Part shown: piece after piece, positions 34,997-44,398 of the stretch
Numbering within the stretch: position 1 is the stretch's first letter
Layout: every line of letters starts with the position of its first letter
Origin: Methylosarcina fibrata AML-C10
Lineage (GTDB): Bacteria > Pseudomonadota > Gammaproteobacteria > Methylococcales > Methylomonadaceae
DNA length: 64,000 nucleotides
NCBI RefSeq assembly: GCF_000372865.1
Contig: NZ_KB889965.1
Coordinates: 2,408,547 to 2,472,546 of the forward strand
Direction: 5' to 3'
Notes under the pieces: generated by a model
What the model saw: only the letters and a program-made list of their open reading frames with translations
What the model was told of the DNA's origin: nothing
The model's database searches: none
Program-made: the position numbers and the translations under genes

Positions 34997-35963
34997 GCTG
35001 TGTCACTAAAAATGAGCTCATTTCCTCTGAAAATAATGAGACGTTGCCTTTATCCTCGCGGCGCCAGTTTAAAACCTGAAACGGCGAGGACTGATTATTG
35101 GAATTCTTATATACGACAGCTTTTATTATAGCTGTGGATCCATCATCCAACAGCGCTTCGGACATGATTTCGACTATATTGCTTTCTCCGGGCGATCCCG
35201 TTTGTTTCAGGCCGAGGGAAAATGGCGGAACCGGAGTCCCTTCAATAGCGCTTTTCTGTCTCAATTCGATGTATTGATCGATCAGCTCGGCGTCCAGTCC
35301 GGGTATTGCCAGTAAAACTTCTTTGGAAGCCTGCGACAGATCGACCTGAGCATTGCCGGAATACACGGTAATGAGCGGTTCAATCCATTTTAATATGGAT
35401 GCGTCCATTCCCAATACCATTTGCAATTCTTCAACGGACCGAAACGGTTTATTGCGTGGCTGATATTTTAATTTCGCGTCCTCATATTCTTCCTTTTCCG
35501 CCCCCTCGACGTTGATCAAATCATCGGGATCGCGCCAATCCATAATGGCGCTGACCAGAGCCGTTTGTTTCTCCGGCTCCACGTGCGCGTACGCAATCAG
35601 ACTTTGCAATTGGTTTTGATCGGCTTTATTGATGTCGATTTTACCAGCTTCCGCAAACATCCGGATACGCACCAAGGTCTCCATGAATTGAATCTGATAG
35701 ATGCTGCCGTCGGTGTGCCAGCGTTTATTCTGATCCGGATTCAATAACATCATCTCGGCAAGGGTAATACCCGATTCGGCTGCCGCCAAGGCCTGGGCAT
35801 TATTTTTGATGCCGACGGTAACTGCGGCTTCCCGATTCATGGTCAACGTAAAGCTGGCGGCCATGATCATCAACAAACTCAGCGTCCACAAAACCAGAAC
35901 CAGAGCCAGACCCTGTTGCCGGAAGCTTTTTCCGTAAGAAAAACCTAAACCCTGGGCCGTCAT
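34980..35963 (-). CDS. gspK: Type II secretion minor pseudopilin K
   Basis: 327-residue large minor pseudopilin that caps the pseudopilus tip. The prepilin-type N-terminus is QQGLALVLVLWTLSLLMIMAASFTLTM. The leader end (QQG-L) lacks the usual Glu at position +5 of the mature protein, as is typical for GspK. SAM-like alpha domain follows with GKIDINKADQNQLQSLI, and later VYSGNAQVDLSQASKEVLLAIPGLD. It overlaps gspJ by 4 bp at the start and gspL at the end, indicating one transcript. GspK, I and J form a trimer at the tip. Confidence 0.88.
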   Translation of the reverse strand: MTAQGLGFSYGKSFRQQGLALVLVLWTLSLLMIMAASFTLTMNREAAVTVGIKNNAQALAAAESGITLAEMMLLNPDQNKRWHTDGSIYQIQFMETLVRIRMFAEAGKIDINKADQNQLQSLIAYAHVEPEKQTALVSAIMDWRDPDDLINVEGAEKEEYEDAKLKYQPRNKPFRSVEELQMVLGMDASILKWIEPLITVYSGNAQVDLSQASKEVLLAIPGLDAELIDQYIELRQKSAIEGTPVPPFSLGLKQTGSPGESNIVEIMSEALLDDGSTAIIKAVVYKNSNNQSSPFQVLNWRREDKGNVSLFSEEMSSFLVTQHAESK

Positions 35964-36673
35964 TCATAATTCTCCGGATCCAAGGTCTGTTCGCCGTCAT
36001 TGCCTTCGGCGGCGTCTTCGGCAAAGGTTATGCCGGCGCTTTCGACGGATTCGGTAGCTTTAAGAGGAAAAATCATTTCCGGCCAGTACATTTCGTTTTC
36101 CAGGCCGATATTGATTTTAACCAATTGGGGCTGTCTATCTTTTCCGATCCATTCATCTTGCCACCGGCTTTCCGCCTGGCCGTCTTCGGAACCAAAATAA
36201 GTCAGTGAAAAAAAACTCACATTCCTCAGCAAAATTTCTTCTTCCTTAAACCATTCTCCGCCTTCACCCACCGGAAAAAACGGCGTGAGCGTTACTTTAA
36301 GGACTTGCTCGCCATTGTCTTTGTCCAGGGCGACCGAGATCAATTGCAAACCCGCTCTGCCCGCGCTTGCCGGAAACGCGGAAACAAACTGAAACGCCTG
36401 TGCCCTGCCTTGAAAGGAAAGCAGTTTTTCTCCATCCTTTTCCTCATTACTAAAATCGTTCCATAACGGTTCCGCAGGAATCAAATGGCGCTGGAAAAAA
36501 TTAATCACCGCGGTCACATTGCTGACTTCCGCAATTTTATTTTCGCCTTTTTCCCAGCTTTCAGCGCAAATTTTCATGCTGCCGAACAACAACGCCATCA
36601 TGATGCTCAGCAGCGTCATGGCGATCAGCACTTCGATCAGGGTGAAGCCCTGGGCCGTCTGGTTCCGGATCAT
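35960..36673 (-). CDS. gspJ: Type II secretion minor pseudopilin J
   Basis: 237-residue minor pseudopilin. The prepilin cleavage and methylation motif is AQGFTLIEVLIAMTLLSIMMALLFG near the N-terminus, with Glu at mature +5. ATG at 36673 gives MIRNQTAQGFTLIE; the ATG at 36751 lies inside gspI and is not the likely start. The body contains the W-rich beta region typical of GspJ (LIPAEPLWNDFSNEEKDGE). It overlaps gspI by 4 bp and gspK by 4 bp. It is part of the tip complex with GspI and GspK. Confidence 0.85.
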   Translation of the reverse strand: MIRNQTAQGFTLIEVLIAMTLLSIMMALLFGSMKICAESWEKGENKIAEVSNVTAVINFFQRHLIPAEPLWNDFSNEEKDGEKLLSFQGRAQAFQFVSAFPASAGRAGLQLISVALDKDNGEQVLKVTLTPFFPVGEGGEWFKEEEILLRNVSFFSLTYFGSEDGQAESRWQDEWIGKDRQPQLVKINIGLENEMYWPEMIFPLKATESVESAGITFAEDAAEGNDGEQTLDPENYE

Positions 36674-37098
36674 GACGATTTGGCGGATAATTTCAAAGTC
36701 GTTAACTCGACTTCTCTTTGATGATTGCCGTTCGAAGCGCCGTCGCCCCAACTGACGTTCACCGTTACCATGAACAGCGCCGCCGGAAGAGACCGGGCAT
36801 CAAAATCTTCAAGAGTCAGCTCATACGGAGCGATCGAGACCTGCCAACTGTATTTGTCGTTCTCAATGCCGGCGGTTTGTCCCGGTTGCAACGCAGATTC
36901 CACTCCGGTCCTGGCCATCAGCGTCTCGGCAATCTGCACCGCCGAAGTATATTCCTCGGCGACGGCGGCCGTTTCCACGCCAGAAGAAAATATGTTGAGC
37001 AAAATGCCCAGGGCGATGGCCAGAATCGAAAAAGCCACCAGGATTTCCAGCAAGGAAAAACCCGCTTGTTTGTTTCCGGGTAGTGTAGTCATCCGCAT
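36670..37098 (-). CDS. gspI: Type II secretion minor pseudopilin I
   Basis: 142-residue minor pseudopilin. The N-terminal motif KQAGFSLLEILVAFSILAIALGILLNIFS gives the leader-peptidase site (G-F) and Glu +5. It has GspI features in the mid part (AVQIAETLMARTGVE) and VNVSWGDG near the end, matching the family pattern (V-x-V-x-W). Two ATGs lie close together (37098 and 37092); either may start it. It overlaps the gspJ start by 4 bp. A short gap of 23 bp separates it from gspH. Confidence 0.87.
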   Translation of the reverse strand: MRMTTLPGNKQAGFSLLEILVAFSILAIALGILLNIFSSGVETAAVAEEYTSAVQIAETLMARTGVESALQPGQTAGIENDKYSWQVSIAPYELTLEDFDARSLPAALFMVTVNVSWGDGASNGNHQREVELTTLKLSAKSS

Positions 37099-37121
37099 CC
37101 TGTCACGTAGACTGGTCCGGT

Positions 37122-37664
37122 TCAGAGCGTTGCTTCATTTTCAGTTTCGATTTGTCCCGTCAACCAGTTGATATCCACGCGTGAGGCATACCCTTCCCGT
37201 TCCAAAGTAATTCTTCCTCCTGTCGAGGATCCGTCCGCGAAAAAGCGGACGTTGCCTTGCCCTTCCCCGGTAATTTCGCTCTGCGCCGTCACGACCGTCA
37301 CTTCGATAAACTCCGGAATGGTATAAACTTTATCGCGGCCGCTGACCGTATAACTGTTGTCGGCAAGATTGAACGACACTTCCGTTTCCTGATGGGTCAT
37401 TAAAGCCTGGCCTCTGGCATAGCGCAGCGCCGAAACGATGTCTCTGACGGCGGCTTTATGTTCCAGGGCGCGATGTCCGGAAGACGCATTAATCGCCACC
37501 ACCGAAAAGCCGAGTACGATAATGACCAGTACAATCAGCAGTTCAAGCAAGGTAAAGCCTGAATTTTTACAGGGGCGAACCGGCGTAAGGAGCCTGAAAA
37601 ACCCGCCCTGACGAACCGCCTCGTCCCGGCAGCGGAAGTGTTGCGTCCGCCGCATCATTCCCAA
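37122..37664 (-). CDS. gspH: Type II secretion minor pseudopilin H
   Basis: 180-residue minor pseudopilin. The motif NSGFTLLELLIVLVIIVLGFSVVAIN begins only at about residue 34, so the leader is long (about 35 residues), if the ATG at 37664 is used. The GspH/FimT domain has ALRYARGQALMTHQETEVSFN and DGSSTGGRITLERE, where the last part matches the FimT C-terminal strand. The start overlaps the gspG end by 10 bp. It probably joins the pseudopilus with the main pseudopilin GspG. Confidence 0.85.
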   Translation of the reverse strand: MGMMRRTQHFRCRDEAVRQGGFFRLLTPVRPCKNSGFTLLELLIVLVIIVLGFSVVAINASSGHRALEHKAAVRDIVSALRYARGQALMTHQETEVSFNLADNSYTVSGRDKVYTIPEFIEVTVVTAQSEITGEGQGNVRFFADGSSTGGRITLEREGYASRVDINWLTGQIETENEATL

Positions 37665-38083
37665 CTGACGATATCCTGATCTTCGCCTTCACCGCCTTCT
37701 TTTTCATCGGCGCCGTAAGAATACAAATCGAATTTTCCGTGCTCGCCGGGTGAAACGTAACGGTATTCCTGCTGCCATGGATCCAGCGGCACTTTCGACT
37801 TGCCAAGATAAGGCCCGTTCCACCGTTTGGCTTCCTGCGGCGATTCGACCAGAGCGCTCAAGCCCTGCTCGCTGGTCGGATATTTGTCCATGTCCAGTTT
37901 ATACATCTCCAAAGCCTGGCCGATTTCTGCGATTTGCACTTTGGCCGCCTTGATTTTGGCATCGGACATATGCTTCATGACTTTAGGTCCGACCAGGCCC
38001 GCCAACATGGAAATGATGCCCAGTACGACCAACAATTCCAATAAGGTGAAGCCTCTTTCCGCTCGATTTTTTCTGTCTTTCAT
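37655..38083 (-). CDS. gspG: Major pseudopilin of type II secretion
   Basis: 142-residue major pseudopilin. Leader and N-terminal helix: AERGFTLLELLVVLGIISMLAGLVGP, with Glu +5. The GspG signature MDKYPTSEQGLSALV and KRWNGPYLGKSKVPLDPWQQEYRY follows, and the calcium-binding loop region YSYGADEKEGGEGEDQDI completes the protein. It assembles into the pseudopilus that pushes substrates through GspD. It heads a second segment of the operon, since a 328-bp gap separates it from gspF. No strong ribosome site is seen. Confidence 0.94.
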   Translation of the reverse strand: MKDRKNRAERGFTLLELLVVLGIISMLAGLVGPKVMKHMSDAKIKAAKVQIAEIGQALEMYKLDMDKYPTSEQGLSALVESPQEAKRWNGPYLGKSKVPLDPWQQEYRYVSPGEHGKFDLYSYGADEKEGGEGEDQDIVSWE

Positions 38084-38411
38084 TGTCTGTAACTAATCGT
38101 TTTGAAGATTAAAAATTAGATAATACCTTAGTATATATCCAGCACTGTTAAAGCAAGATTAAGTAAAACGGCGACGTTTCGCCGGAACCCGCTTGCTGCG
38201 CCGACACAGCTCAAGACGACTCCGTTCCGTTCGAACCGAAGCCGGATAGAGTCGGCCTCGTTTCGGGAAGCGGCGCCTTCCTCTTTCCGAATAAAGCCTG
38301 CCCGCGTTTTACGCCGTCCGGTTAACCGTTAGCCACGGCACGGAAGAACGATCATGCGGAACAGGAACCTTCGGCAAAATGCAACGCAAGCGCACTGTAC
38401 GCAAACTTCCG
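38084..38411 (-). other. Gap inside the gsp array with possible internal promoter
   Basis: 328 bp between gspF and gspG, with no protein gene. On the minus strand TTGCTT-N15-TATACT (about 38126-38152) and a following TATTAT could act as a promoter for gspG-gspD. CGGCGA-cgtt-TCGCCG at 38169-38184 is a small hairpin that might lower readthrough from gspF. Confidence 0.4.
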
Positions 38412-39629
38412 TTAAAAAGCCAGATCGTTGACGCTAAGTATCGCCAGCAGGATCGAAACGATGATGCCCGCGATCATCAGGCCCAAAGTAACGATCAAAG
38501 CCGGTTCGAGTAACGCCAACATACGCTGGATGGACACTTTCAACTGCTTGTCGTAGATCTCCGCTACGCGCATCAGCATTTCTTCCAAATGGCCGGTCTC
38601 TTCGCCCATTTTAATCATTTGCATGGCCATTTTCGGGAATATGCCGGTTTTCAATAAGGCATCCGACATTCGTTTGCCCTGTTTCAACTCTTCTTCGGCC
38701 TTTTGAATCGTATCCACCAGAACCAGATTGTCTACGGTTTCCCGGACGATGGCCAAAGCCGAGAGTATGGAAACTCCATTGCCCAATAAAGTTCCCAAGG
38801 TTCGGCTGATATTTGCGGTTTCCTTGTTCAAAAGAACGGTTTCGGCCAGCGGCAGTTTTAGAAAGCGCCCGTCCCATACCTTCTTGGTGACCGGATCGGC
38901 CAACTGGAACCTCATATAGCTGGTAATGACGACCGCCGCGCCCACAAGAATCCACCAATAACTTTGCAGCCACTCGGCCAGTCCGACGACGATTTGCGTC
39001 GACAACGGCAACGCCTTGCCGGCACTTTCGAACATTTCGGTAAACTGCGGCACCACGAAAATCAGCATCACGAACAGCGAAGCCAGCGACATGATCAGCA
39101 GGATGGCCGGATAAATCAAGGCCGTACTGACCGTATCCTTTAATTCCCGGGAGCGTTCAAGATACTCGGTAAGCCGGTTCAAGACTTCGCCCAGACTGCC
39201 GCCGGCCTCTCCCGCCCGGATCATGTTCAGATAAAACCGGCTGAACACGCCCGGCTGTTTTTCCAGAGCGTCCGCCAGGGACGAGCCGCCTTTGACTTTT
39301 TCCAGCACTCTGCCGATCAATTTGCTCAGCCGTTCGTTGTCTTCGGCCAGATCGATCAATACCGTCAACGACTTGTCCAGCGGCAAACCGGAATCCAGCA
39401 AGGTGGCCAGTTCGCCGGTAAACAACGCGATTTCCTTCTGACTCAGCTTCGACTGTCTGGCGCCGATGCTCAGGCCAAGGAACGACTTGGCGCTCGCCGG
39501 TGCGACCCGGATCGGAATATAGCCTTCGGCCTGCAGCGCGCCGATCAGAAATTGTTCGTCGGGAGCGTCGCGGACGCCCTCCTCGGTTTCGCCCAGATTG
39601 TTGATTGCTTTATAAGTAAACAAGGACAT
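38412..39629 (-). CDS. gspF: Type II secretion inner-membrane platform protein F
   Basis: 405-residue polytopic protein with two GspF/PilC domains. It begins with MSLFTYKAINNLGETEEGVRDA and contains LATLLDSGLPLDKSLTVLIDLAED, then the membrane helices around AILLIMSLASLFVMLIFVVPQF and, at the C-terminus, LIVTLGLMIAGIIVSILLAILSV. MIRAGEAGGSLGEVL and MIKMGEETGHLEEML are the paired family motifs. It turns with the GspE ATPase in the platform. ATG at 39629 is 2 bp after the gspE stop. Confidence 0.95.
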   Translation of the reverse strand: MSLFTYKAINNLGETEEGVRDAPDEQFLIGALQAEGYIPIRVAPASAKSFLGLSIGARQSKLSQKEIALFTGELATLLDSGLPLDKSLTVLIDLAEDNERLSKLIGRVLEKVKGGSSLADALEKQPGVFSRFYLNMIRAGEAGGSLGEVLNRLTEYLERSRELKDTVSTALIYPAILLIMSLASLFVMLIFVVPQFTEMFESAGKALPLSTQIVVGLAEWLQSYWWILVGAAVVITSYMRFQLADPVTKKVWDGRFLKLPLAETVLLNKETANISRTLGTLLGNGVSILSALAIVRETVDNLVLVDTIQKAEEELKQGKRMSDALLKTGIFPKMAMQMIKMGEETGHLEEMLMRVAEIYDKQLKVSIQRMLALLEPALIVTLGLMIAGIIVSILLAILSVNDLAF

Positions 39630-39630
39630 A

Positions 39631-41331
39631 TCAGGCTTCCGTCGTCACGCGCAGTACTTCTTCCAAGGTGGTAATGCCTTTCAACGCCTTTGCCAAGCCG
39701 TCTTCGTACATGGTCGACATGCCTTCCTCGATCGCCATTTTCTGGATGACGCCGGCTTCTTCGTGCGCCATGACCAGTTTGCGGATCGGATCGGTCATTA
39801 CCAGAAATTCGATGATGGCCTGCCGCCCACGGTAACCGAGTCCGCCGCAGGCGGAACAACCGACCGGCTTGTACAACAGGATGTCGCCTTCCGGCACGAA
39901 TCTGCGCAGTTTCATTTCACCGATAATTTCAGGCGAGGCGGGTTGGCCTTTTTTGCATTTCTCGCACAATTTTCTGACCAGACGCTGCGCCAGAATGCCG
40001 TTGACGGTGGAAGTCAGCAGATATTCCTCAAGCCCCATGTCGAGGAGACGGGTAATGCCGCCCGCGGCATCGTTGGTATGCAGCGTCGACAGCACCAAAT
40101 GCCCGGTCAGGGCCGATTGCACCGCGATTTTGGCCGTTTCCAGATCGCGCATCTCGCCGATCATGATGACGTCGGGGTCCTGTCGGACGATGGATCGCAG
40201 GGCCGAGGCGAAAGTGAGCCCGATCTGGGGCTTGGCCTGGATCTGATTGACGCCTTCCAGTTGATATTCGACCGGATCCTCGACGGTAATGATCTTGCGT
40301 TCCGCCGTATTGAGCGTCTTCAATGCGGTATACAGGGTGGTCGACTTACCGCTTCCGGTCGGACCGGTGATCAAAATGATGCCGTGCGGCTGAGCCAGTA
40401 TCTCGAGAAATTTCTCCGAATGCCGGCCCGAGAAGCCGAGCGTGGCAAAATCCAGCACGACGCTTTCCTTGTCCAGCAGACGAATCACCACGCTCTCGCC
40501 GTACATCGTCGGGATCGTCGAAACCCGAAGATCCAGTTCCTTGCCGAGCATTTGCACCTTGATTCGGCCGTCCTGCGGCAGCCGGCGTTCGGCAATGTTG
40601 AGCTTGGCCATGATCTTGATACGCGAGATCACCGCGGCGGTCGATTTGACCGGCGGCGCGTCGATATCCTGCAACACCCCGTCGATACGCAATCTGACTT
40701 TCAACGTCTGCTCGAAAGGCTCGATGTGGATGTCCGAAGCCTTGGTTTCGATGGCGCGCTGCATGATCAGATTGACCATTTTGATCACCGGCGCCTCGCT
40801 GGCCAGATCCTTTAAATGCTCCAGATCTTCCTCGCCGCCGTCCTCCACGGCAAGATCGTCGACGATCTTGTCCATTTGCGACCGACCCTCGCCGTACTGC
40901 ATTTCAAGCGCGGCATCGATTTCCGAAAGCAGGCCGACCTTGACCGCAATCTTTTTCCCTGTCGCCAATTTAAGGGCATCGATGACAAACCGGTCCTCAG
41001 GATCCACCATGGTCACGGTAATCTCGTCTTCGTCGTGGTTTATGCCGACGACGTGATTGTGCTTCAAAAAACGCAGGGACACGCTGTCCGGAAGCTGGGT
41101 TTCCAGCGGATACTGACCCGAGACCACTTTATCGAAATGTCCGGATTCGACAAAGGCATCGGCCACGTCGAGCTCCGAGCACAATCCCAGCTTGATCAGC
41201 AATTGGGGCAGACCTTCCGAAAGGGACGCCTTGCGCACCCGCTCGGCTTTTTTCAGCTCCGCCGCCGACAGTTTATTTTTCCGTTGCAGCGTATAGAGCA
41301 GTGATTGATAGGCAGTTTCTTGATCTATCAT
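39631..41331 (-). CDS. gspE: Type II secretion ATPase
   Basis: 566-residue assembly ATPase. The N-terminal N1E/MshEN-like region is followed by the C-terminal ATPase: Walker A GPTGSGKSTTLYTAL, Asp box TVEDPVEYQLEGVNQIQ, Walker B DVIMIGEMRDLETA and His box LSTLHTNDAAGGITRL. The tetracysteine zinc site is CEKCKKG and CSACGG. The Walker B acid pair reads GEMRD, typical of GspE. It powers pseudopilus assembly through GspL and GspF. Start ATG overlaps the waaC stop (ATGA), so the gsp genes are directly coupled to the LPS core genes. Confidence 0.95.
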   Translation of the reverse strand: MIDQETAYQSLLYTLQRKNKLSAAELKKAERVRKASLSEGLPQLLIKLGLCSELDVADAFVESGHFDKVVSGQYPLETQLPDSVSLRFLKHNHVVGINHDEDEITVTMVDPEDRFVIDALKLATGKKIAVKVGLLSEIDAALEMQYGEGRSQMDKIVDDLAVEDGGEEDLEHLKDLASEAPVIKMVNLIMQRAIETKASDIHIEPFEQTLKVRLRIDGVLQDIDAPPVKSTAAVISRIKIMAKLNIAERRLPQDGRIKVQMLGKELDLRVSTIPTMYGESVVIRLLDKESVVLDFATLGFSGRHSEKFLEILAQPHGIILITGPTGSGKSTTLYTALKTLNTAERKIITVEDPVEYQLEGVNQIQAKPQIGLTFASALRSIVRQDPDVIMIGEMRDLETAKIAVQSALTGHLVLSTLHTNDAAGGITRLLDMGLEEYLLTSTVNGILAQRLVRKLCEKCKKGQPASPEIIGEMKLRRFVPEGDILLYKPVGCSACGGLGYRGRQAIIEFLVMTDPIRKLVMAHEEAGVIQKMAIEEGMSTMYEDGLAKALKGITTLEEVLRVTTEA

Positions 41332-42407
41332 GACAATATCTCTTGATCTTGTTTAAACGTCGCCGACAATAAGGATTTTGCCGGTCCGATGATCTCGTTC
41401 TCGTCGATTTCCCTAATCGAATAATCTTCCTTGTTCAGTTTGTACGGATTCACAGGCGAATGCGATTTGACCACTTTATTGATGTCTGTCTGGTAAACCC
41501 TGGAGACCGGCGTCGGACCGAAAAGGGTAATCGACGGCCTGTTCAGAGCCCAGGCCATATGAGTGGGCCCGGTATCGTTCCCGATCAGCAAATCCGCTTT
41601 CGCAATCAGCGCCTTCAAGGCATTCAGATCCAGTCTTTTCGGTATGACTTTAATCAATCGGGACCGTTCGGCCATCCATTCCGCTTTCGCCCTTTCCTGC
41701 TCGTTTCCCCAGACTGCAATGCAATTTTCCTGCAACGCTTCGGCGATATTAACAAATTTTTCCGGGGGATAATTGCGGCTTTCCCAGGTCGAACCGATGA
41801 CGAAGACGATGTTGGGCTTATCCTTTAACAAATAATCATAGATGATCGGGTCTTCATTGCGAAAAAATAAAAAAGGTCTTTTGCCGACGATTTGCTCGCG
41901 GCTAATCCCCAGTCCAAGAGGCCTGGATAAAATCAGCGCGTTCCGGTCGATGGTATTGGCGTCGTAGGCGCAGGCAATTTTCACGTCGTACAGCCAGGAA
42001 GCGGCTTTTTCCCGGATCGAATGGCAGTCGAATCCGGCGATGTGCTGGCAAATTTCCGAGGCTTTGCGGGTATGCGCGCAGGGAATCGGGCAATTGCTGA
42101 TGAGCCTGGCGACCACGGCCGATTTCAGCAGGCCTTGCGCATCGATGATCAGATTATAACGGTGCCCGGCATAACTTCGAATCTTTCTGAATTCCTGAAA
42201 AAAAGCCGACTTGTCGTTTTTCAATGCTCTCAGATTGACCGTCAATATACGATCGATATCGGGGTTGTGGGCTAACAGCTCGGCATAACATTCTTCGACC
42301 ACCCAATCGATCCGGATGTCCCGAGCATACTCTTTGATGAACTGAAGCGCCACCATGGCATGGACGATATCGCCCAGAGCGGATAATTTGACTATCGCGA
42401 CACGCAT
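41328..42407 (-). CDS. waaC: LPS heptosyltransferase I
   Basis: 359-residue glycosyltransferase family 9 enzyme that adds the first heptose to Kdo of the LPS inner core in the cytoplasm. The N-terminal motif VAIVKLSALGDIVHAMVALQF is diagnostic of WaaC. The donor site motif is ADLLIGNDTGPTHMAWALNRPSITLFGPT. It lies directly after waaF (2 bp gap) and overlaps gspE by 4 bp. LPS core and secretion genes therefore share a transcript, which may balance outer-membrane building with secretin insertion; this last is inference. Confidence 0.93.
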   Translation of the reverse strand: MRVAIVKLSALGDIVHAMVALQFIKEYARDIRIDWVVEECYAELLAHNPDIDRILTVNLRALKNDKSAFFQEFRKIRSYAGHRYNLIIDAQGLLKSAVVARLISNCPIPCAHTRKASEICQHIAGFDCHSIREKAASWLYDVKIACAYDANTIDRNALILSRPLGLGISREQIVGKRPFLFFRNEDPIIYDYLLKDKPNIVFVIGSTWESRNYPPEKFVNIAEALQENCIAVWGNEQERAKAEWMAERSRLIKVIPKRLDLNALKALIAKADLLIGNDTGPTHMAWALNRPSITLFGPTPVSRVYQTDINKVVKSHSPVNPYKLNKEDYSIREIDENEIIGPAKSLLSATFKQDQEILS

Positions 42408-42409
42408 GG

Positions 42410-43468
42410 TCAGCCCGGCCTCGCTTCGTCAAGCATTTGCAACACCCGCTCCGTCCTGATTCCGGTCAAACACCGGGCGTGTTCCGGATGGCCGGCCGGA
42501 TAAAGGGGGCAAGTGCGTTTAAAACAGGGCGCGCAAGGCAGATGCAGTGAAACGACTTTGGCCCTGGCGTTCAGAGGCGGCGTAAAGCCTGGATCCGACG
42601 AACCGTAAAGGGCTATGACCGGTTTATTCAAAGCCGAGGCCACATGCATCAAGCCCGAGTCGTTGCTGACTACGGCCGTGGCCAGCGACATCAGATCCAC
42701 GGCTTCGGCCAGCGAGGTCCGGCCGGTAAAATCGAGACAAACTCCTCCGGTTTCCCGGTTGATTTGTTCCGCAATCGTCCGGTCCTTTCCGGACCCGAAC
42801 AGCCAGACCTGCCAGCCTTCGCCGGCTTTAATCCGGGCCAATTCGGCAAAACGGGAGGCCGGCCAGCGCTTGGCCGGGCCGTATTCGGCGCCCGGACATA
42901 ATGCCAAGATAGGACCGCCCAAAACCAGCCGAAACTTGTCGGCTACTGCTTGCTGCCGCTCCCGGGTTACGGCAATGGAAGGCATGGGGTACGCCGGCGG
43001 TAAAGGCGCATTTTTCGGCAGTCCCAACGCCACGAAGCGCTGCACCGTCATCGGCAAAAGCGTCTTGTCCAGGCGGCGGACATCGTTGAGCAATCCCCAG
43101 CGGCACTCGCCGATATAACCGGTACGCAGCGGTATTTTGGCAATCCAGGGCACAATGGCCGATTTCCAGGAATTGGGCAAAACGATGGCGCGGTCATAAC
43201 CTTCGGCCCGCAGCTTCCGGCCCAGCCGGACCCGTTCCGGCAAGCCGAACTGGCCGTGCGCAAGCGGCATGGCCACGGTCCCGGCGACTTCGGGCATGCG
43301 TGCCAACAGAGAAAAAGTCCAGGCCGGCGCCAGGACATCGATTCGACAGTCCGGCTGCCGTTCTTTCAGAGTAATAAACAGACTTTGCGCCATCACCATA
43401 TCGCCGACCCACGAAGGGCCGACGATGAGAATCTTGCCGGCAAAGTCTGGAATCAGTGTTTTTTTCAA
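42410..43468 (-). CDS. waaF: LPS heptosyltransferase II
   Basis: 352-residue GT9 enzyme adding the second heptose of the inner core. The WaaF signature KILIVGPSWVGDMVMAQSLF appears after a 10-residue lead. Later segments are LALCPGAEYGPAKRWPASRFAELA and AVVSNDSGLMHVASALNKPVIALYGSSDPGFTPP, both typical. The start at 43468 is a TTG with little ribosome site, 3 bp after the ilvE stop; no in-frame ATG lies before the conserved motif, so translational coupling to ilvE is probable. Followed closely by waaC. Confidence 0.92.
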   Translation of the reverse strand: MKKTLIPDFAGKILIVGPSWVGDMVMAQSLFITLKERQPDCRIDVLAPAWTFSLLARMPEVAGTVAMPLAHGQFGLPERVRLGRKLRAEGYDRAIVLPNSWKSAIVPWIAKIPLRTGYIGECRWGLLNDVRRLDKTLLPMTVQRFVALGLPKNAPLPPAYPMPSIAVTRERQQAVADKFRLVLGGPILALCPGAEYGPAKRWPASRFAELARIKAGEGWQVWLFGSGKDRTIAEQINRETGGVCLDFTGRTSLAEAVDLMSLATAVVSNDSGLMHVASALNKPVIALYGSSDPGFTPPLNARAKVVSLHLPCAPCFKRTCPLYPAGHPEHARCLTGIRTERVLQMLDEARPG

Positions 43469-43471
43469 ATT

Positions 43472-44398
43472 TTATTTGGCAACATAGGTCAGCCATTCGG
43501 CATGGTCGTTTCTGCGGCCGTGGACGTAGTCGAAATAGAGCGCCTGCAACTTTTCCGTGATGGGCCCGCGGCCACCGTTGCCGATCTTGCGCCCGTCGTA
43601 TTCCCTGATCGGAGTCACTTCGGCGGCCGAACCGGTGAAAAAAGCTTCGTCGGCCACATACACTTCATCCCGCGTGATGCGTTTAACCGTCACCGGCAAG
43701 CCCTGCTCGGCAGCAATGGTCATGATGGTATCGCGGGTAATGCCTTCCAGCGCGGACGTCGTCTCCGGCGTATAAAGGCTGCCGTCTCGGACGATGAACA
43801 GGTTTTCGCCGCTGCCTTCCGCGGCAAAGCCTTCGTGATCCAGCAGCAAGGCCTCGTCGTAGCCGGTCGACTGGGCTTCCTGCAGGGCCAGAATGGAATT
43901 GATGTAATTGCCGTTGGCCTTGGCCTTGCACATCGTGCTGTTGACGTGATTCCGGGTATAGGACGACGTTCTGATGCGGATGCCTTTCTCCATGTTTTCG
44001 GCCCCGAGATAAGCCCCCCAGGTCCAGGCCGCGATCATGACGTGAACTTTCAGGTTGTCCGCTCTAAGACCCATGCCTTCGGAACCGAAGAAGCACATGG
44101 TCCGGATGTAGGCGCTGTCGAGTTTGTTCTTGACGATCGCAGCGCATTGCGCCTGATTGATCTCGTCCTTGGAAAAAGGCATCGGCATGTTCATGATGTG
44201 CGCCGACCGGAACAATCGGTCGGTATGCTCCTTCATTTTGAAAATTGCCGTCCCCTGCTCGGCATGATAGGCTCTCAGCCCTTCAAACACGCCCGCTCCG
44301 TAATGCAGGGTGTGCGTCAATACGTGGACTTTGGCGTCACGCCACTCAACCCATTTTCCGTCCAGCCAAATAACGCCGTCTCTATCGTCCATCGTCAT
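43472..44398 (-). CDS. ilvE: Branched-chain amino acid aminotransferase
   Basis: 308-residue class IV PLP enzyme that makes valine, leucine and isoleucine from their keto acids with glutamate as donor. The start MTMDDRDGVIWLDGKWVEWRDA follows GGAG. Family segments include HYGAGVFEGLRAY, the lysine context KAKANGNYINSILALQEA, the donor loop EGSGENLFIVRDGSLYTP and EVYVADEAFFTGSAAEVTPI. It is normal length. It heads the run ilvE-waaF-waaC-gsp. Regulation by leader peptide attenuation is not visible. Confidence 0.95.
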   Translation of the reverse strand: MTMDDRDGVIWLDGKWVEWRDAKVHVLTHTLHYGAGVFEGLRAYHAEQGTAIFKMKEHTDRLFRSAHIMNMPMPFSKDEINQAQCAAIVKNKLDSAYIRTMCFFGSEGMGLRADNLKVHVMIAAWTWGAYLGAENMEKGIRIRTSSYTRNHVNSTMCKAKANGNYINSILALQEAQSTGYDEALLLDHEGFAAEGSGENLFIVRDGSLYTPETTSALEGITRDTIMTIAAEQGLPVTVKRITRDEVYVADEAFFTGSAAEVTPIREYDGRKIGNGGRGPITEKLQALYFDYVHGRRNDHAEWLTYVAK

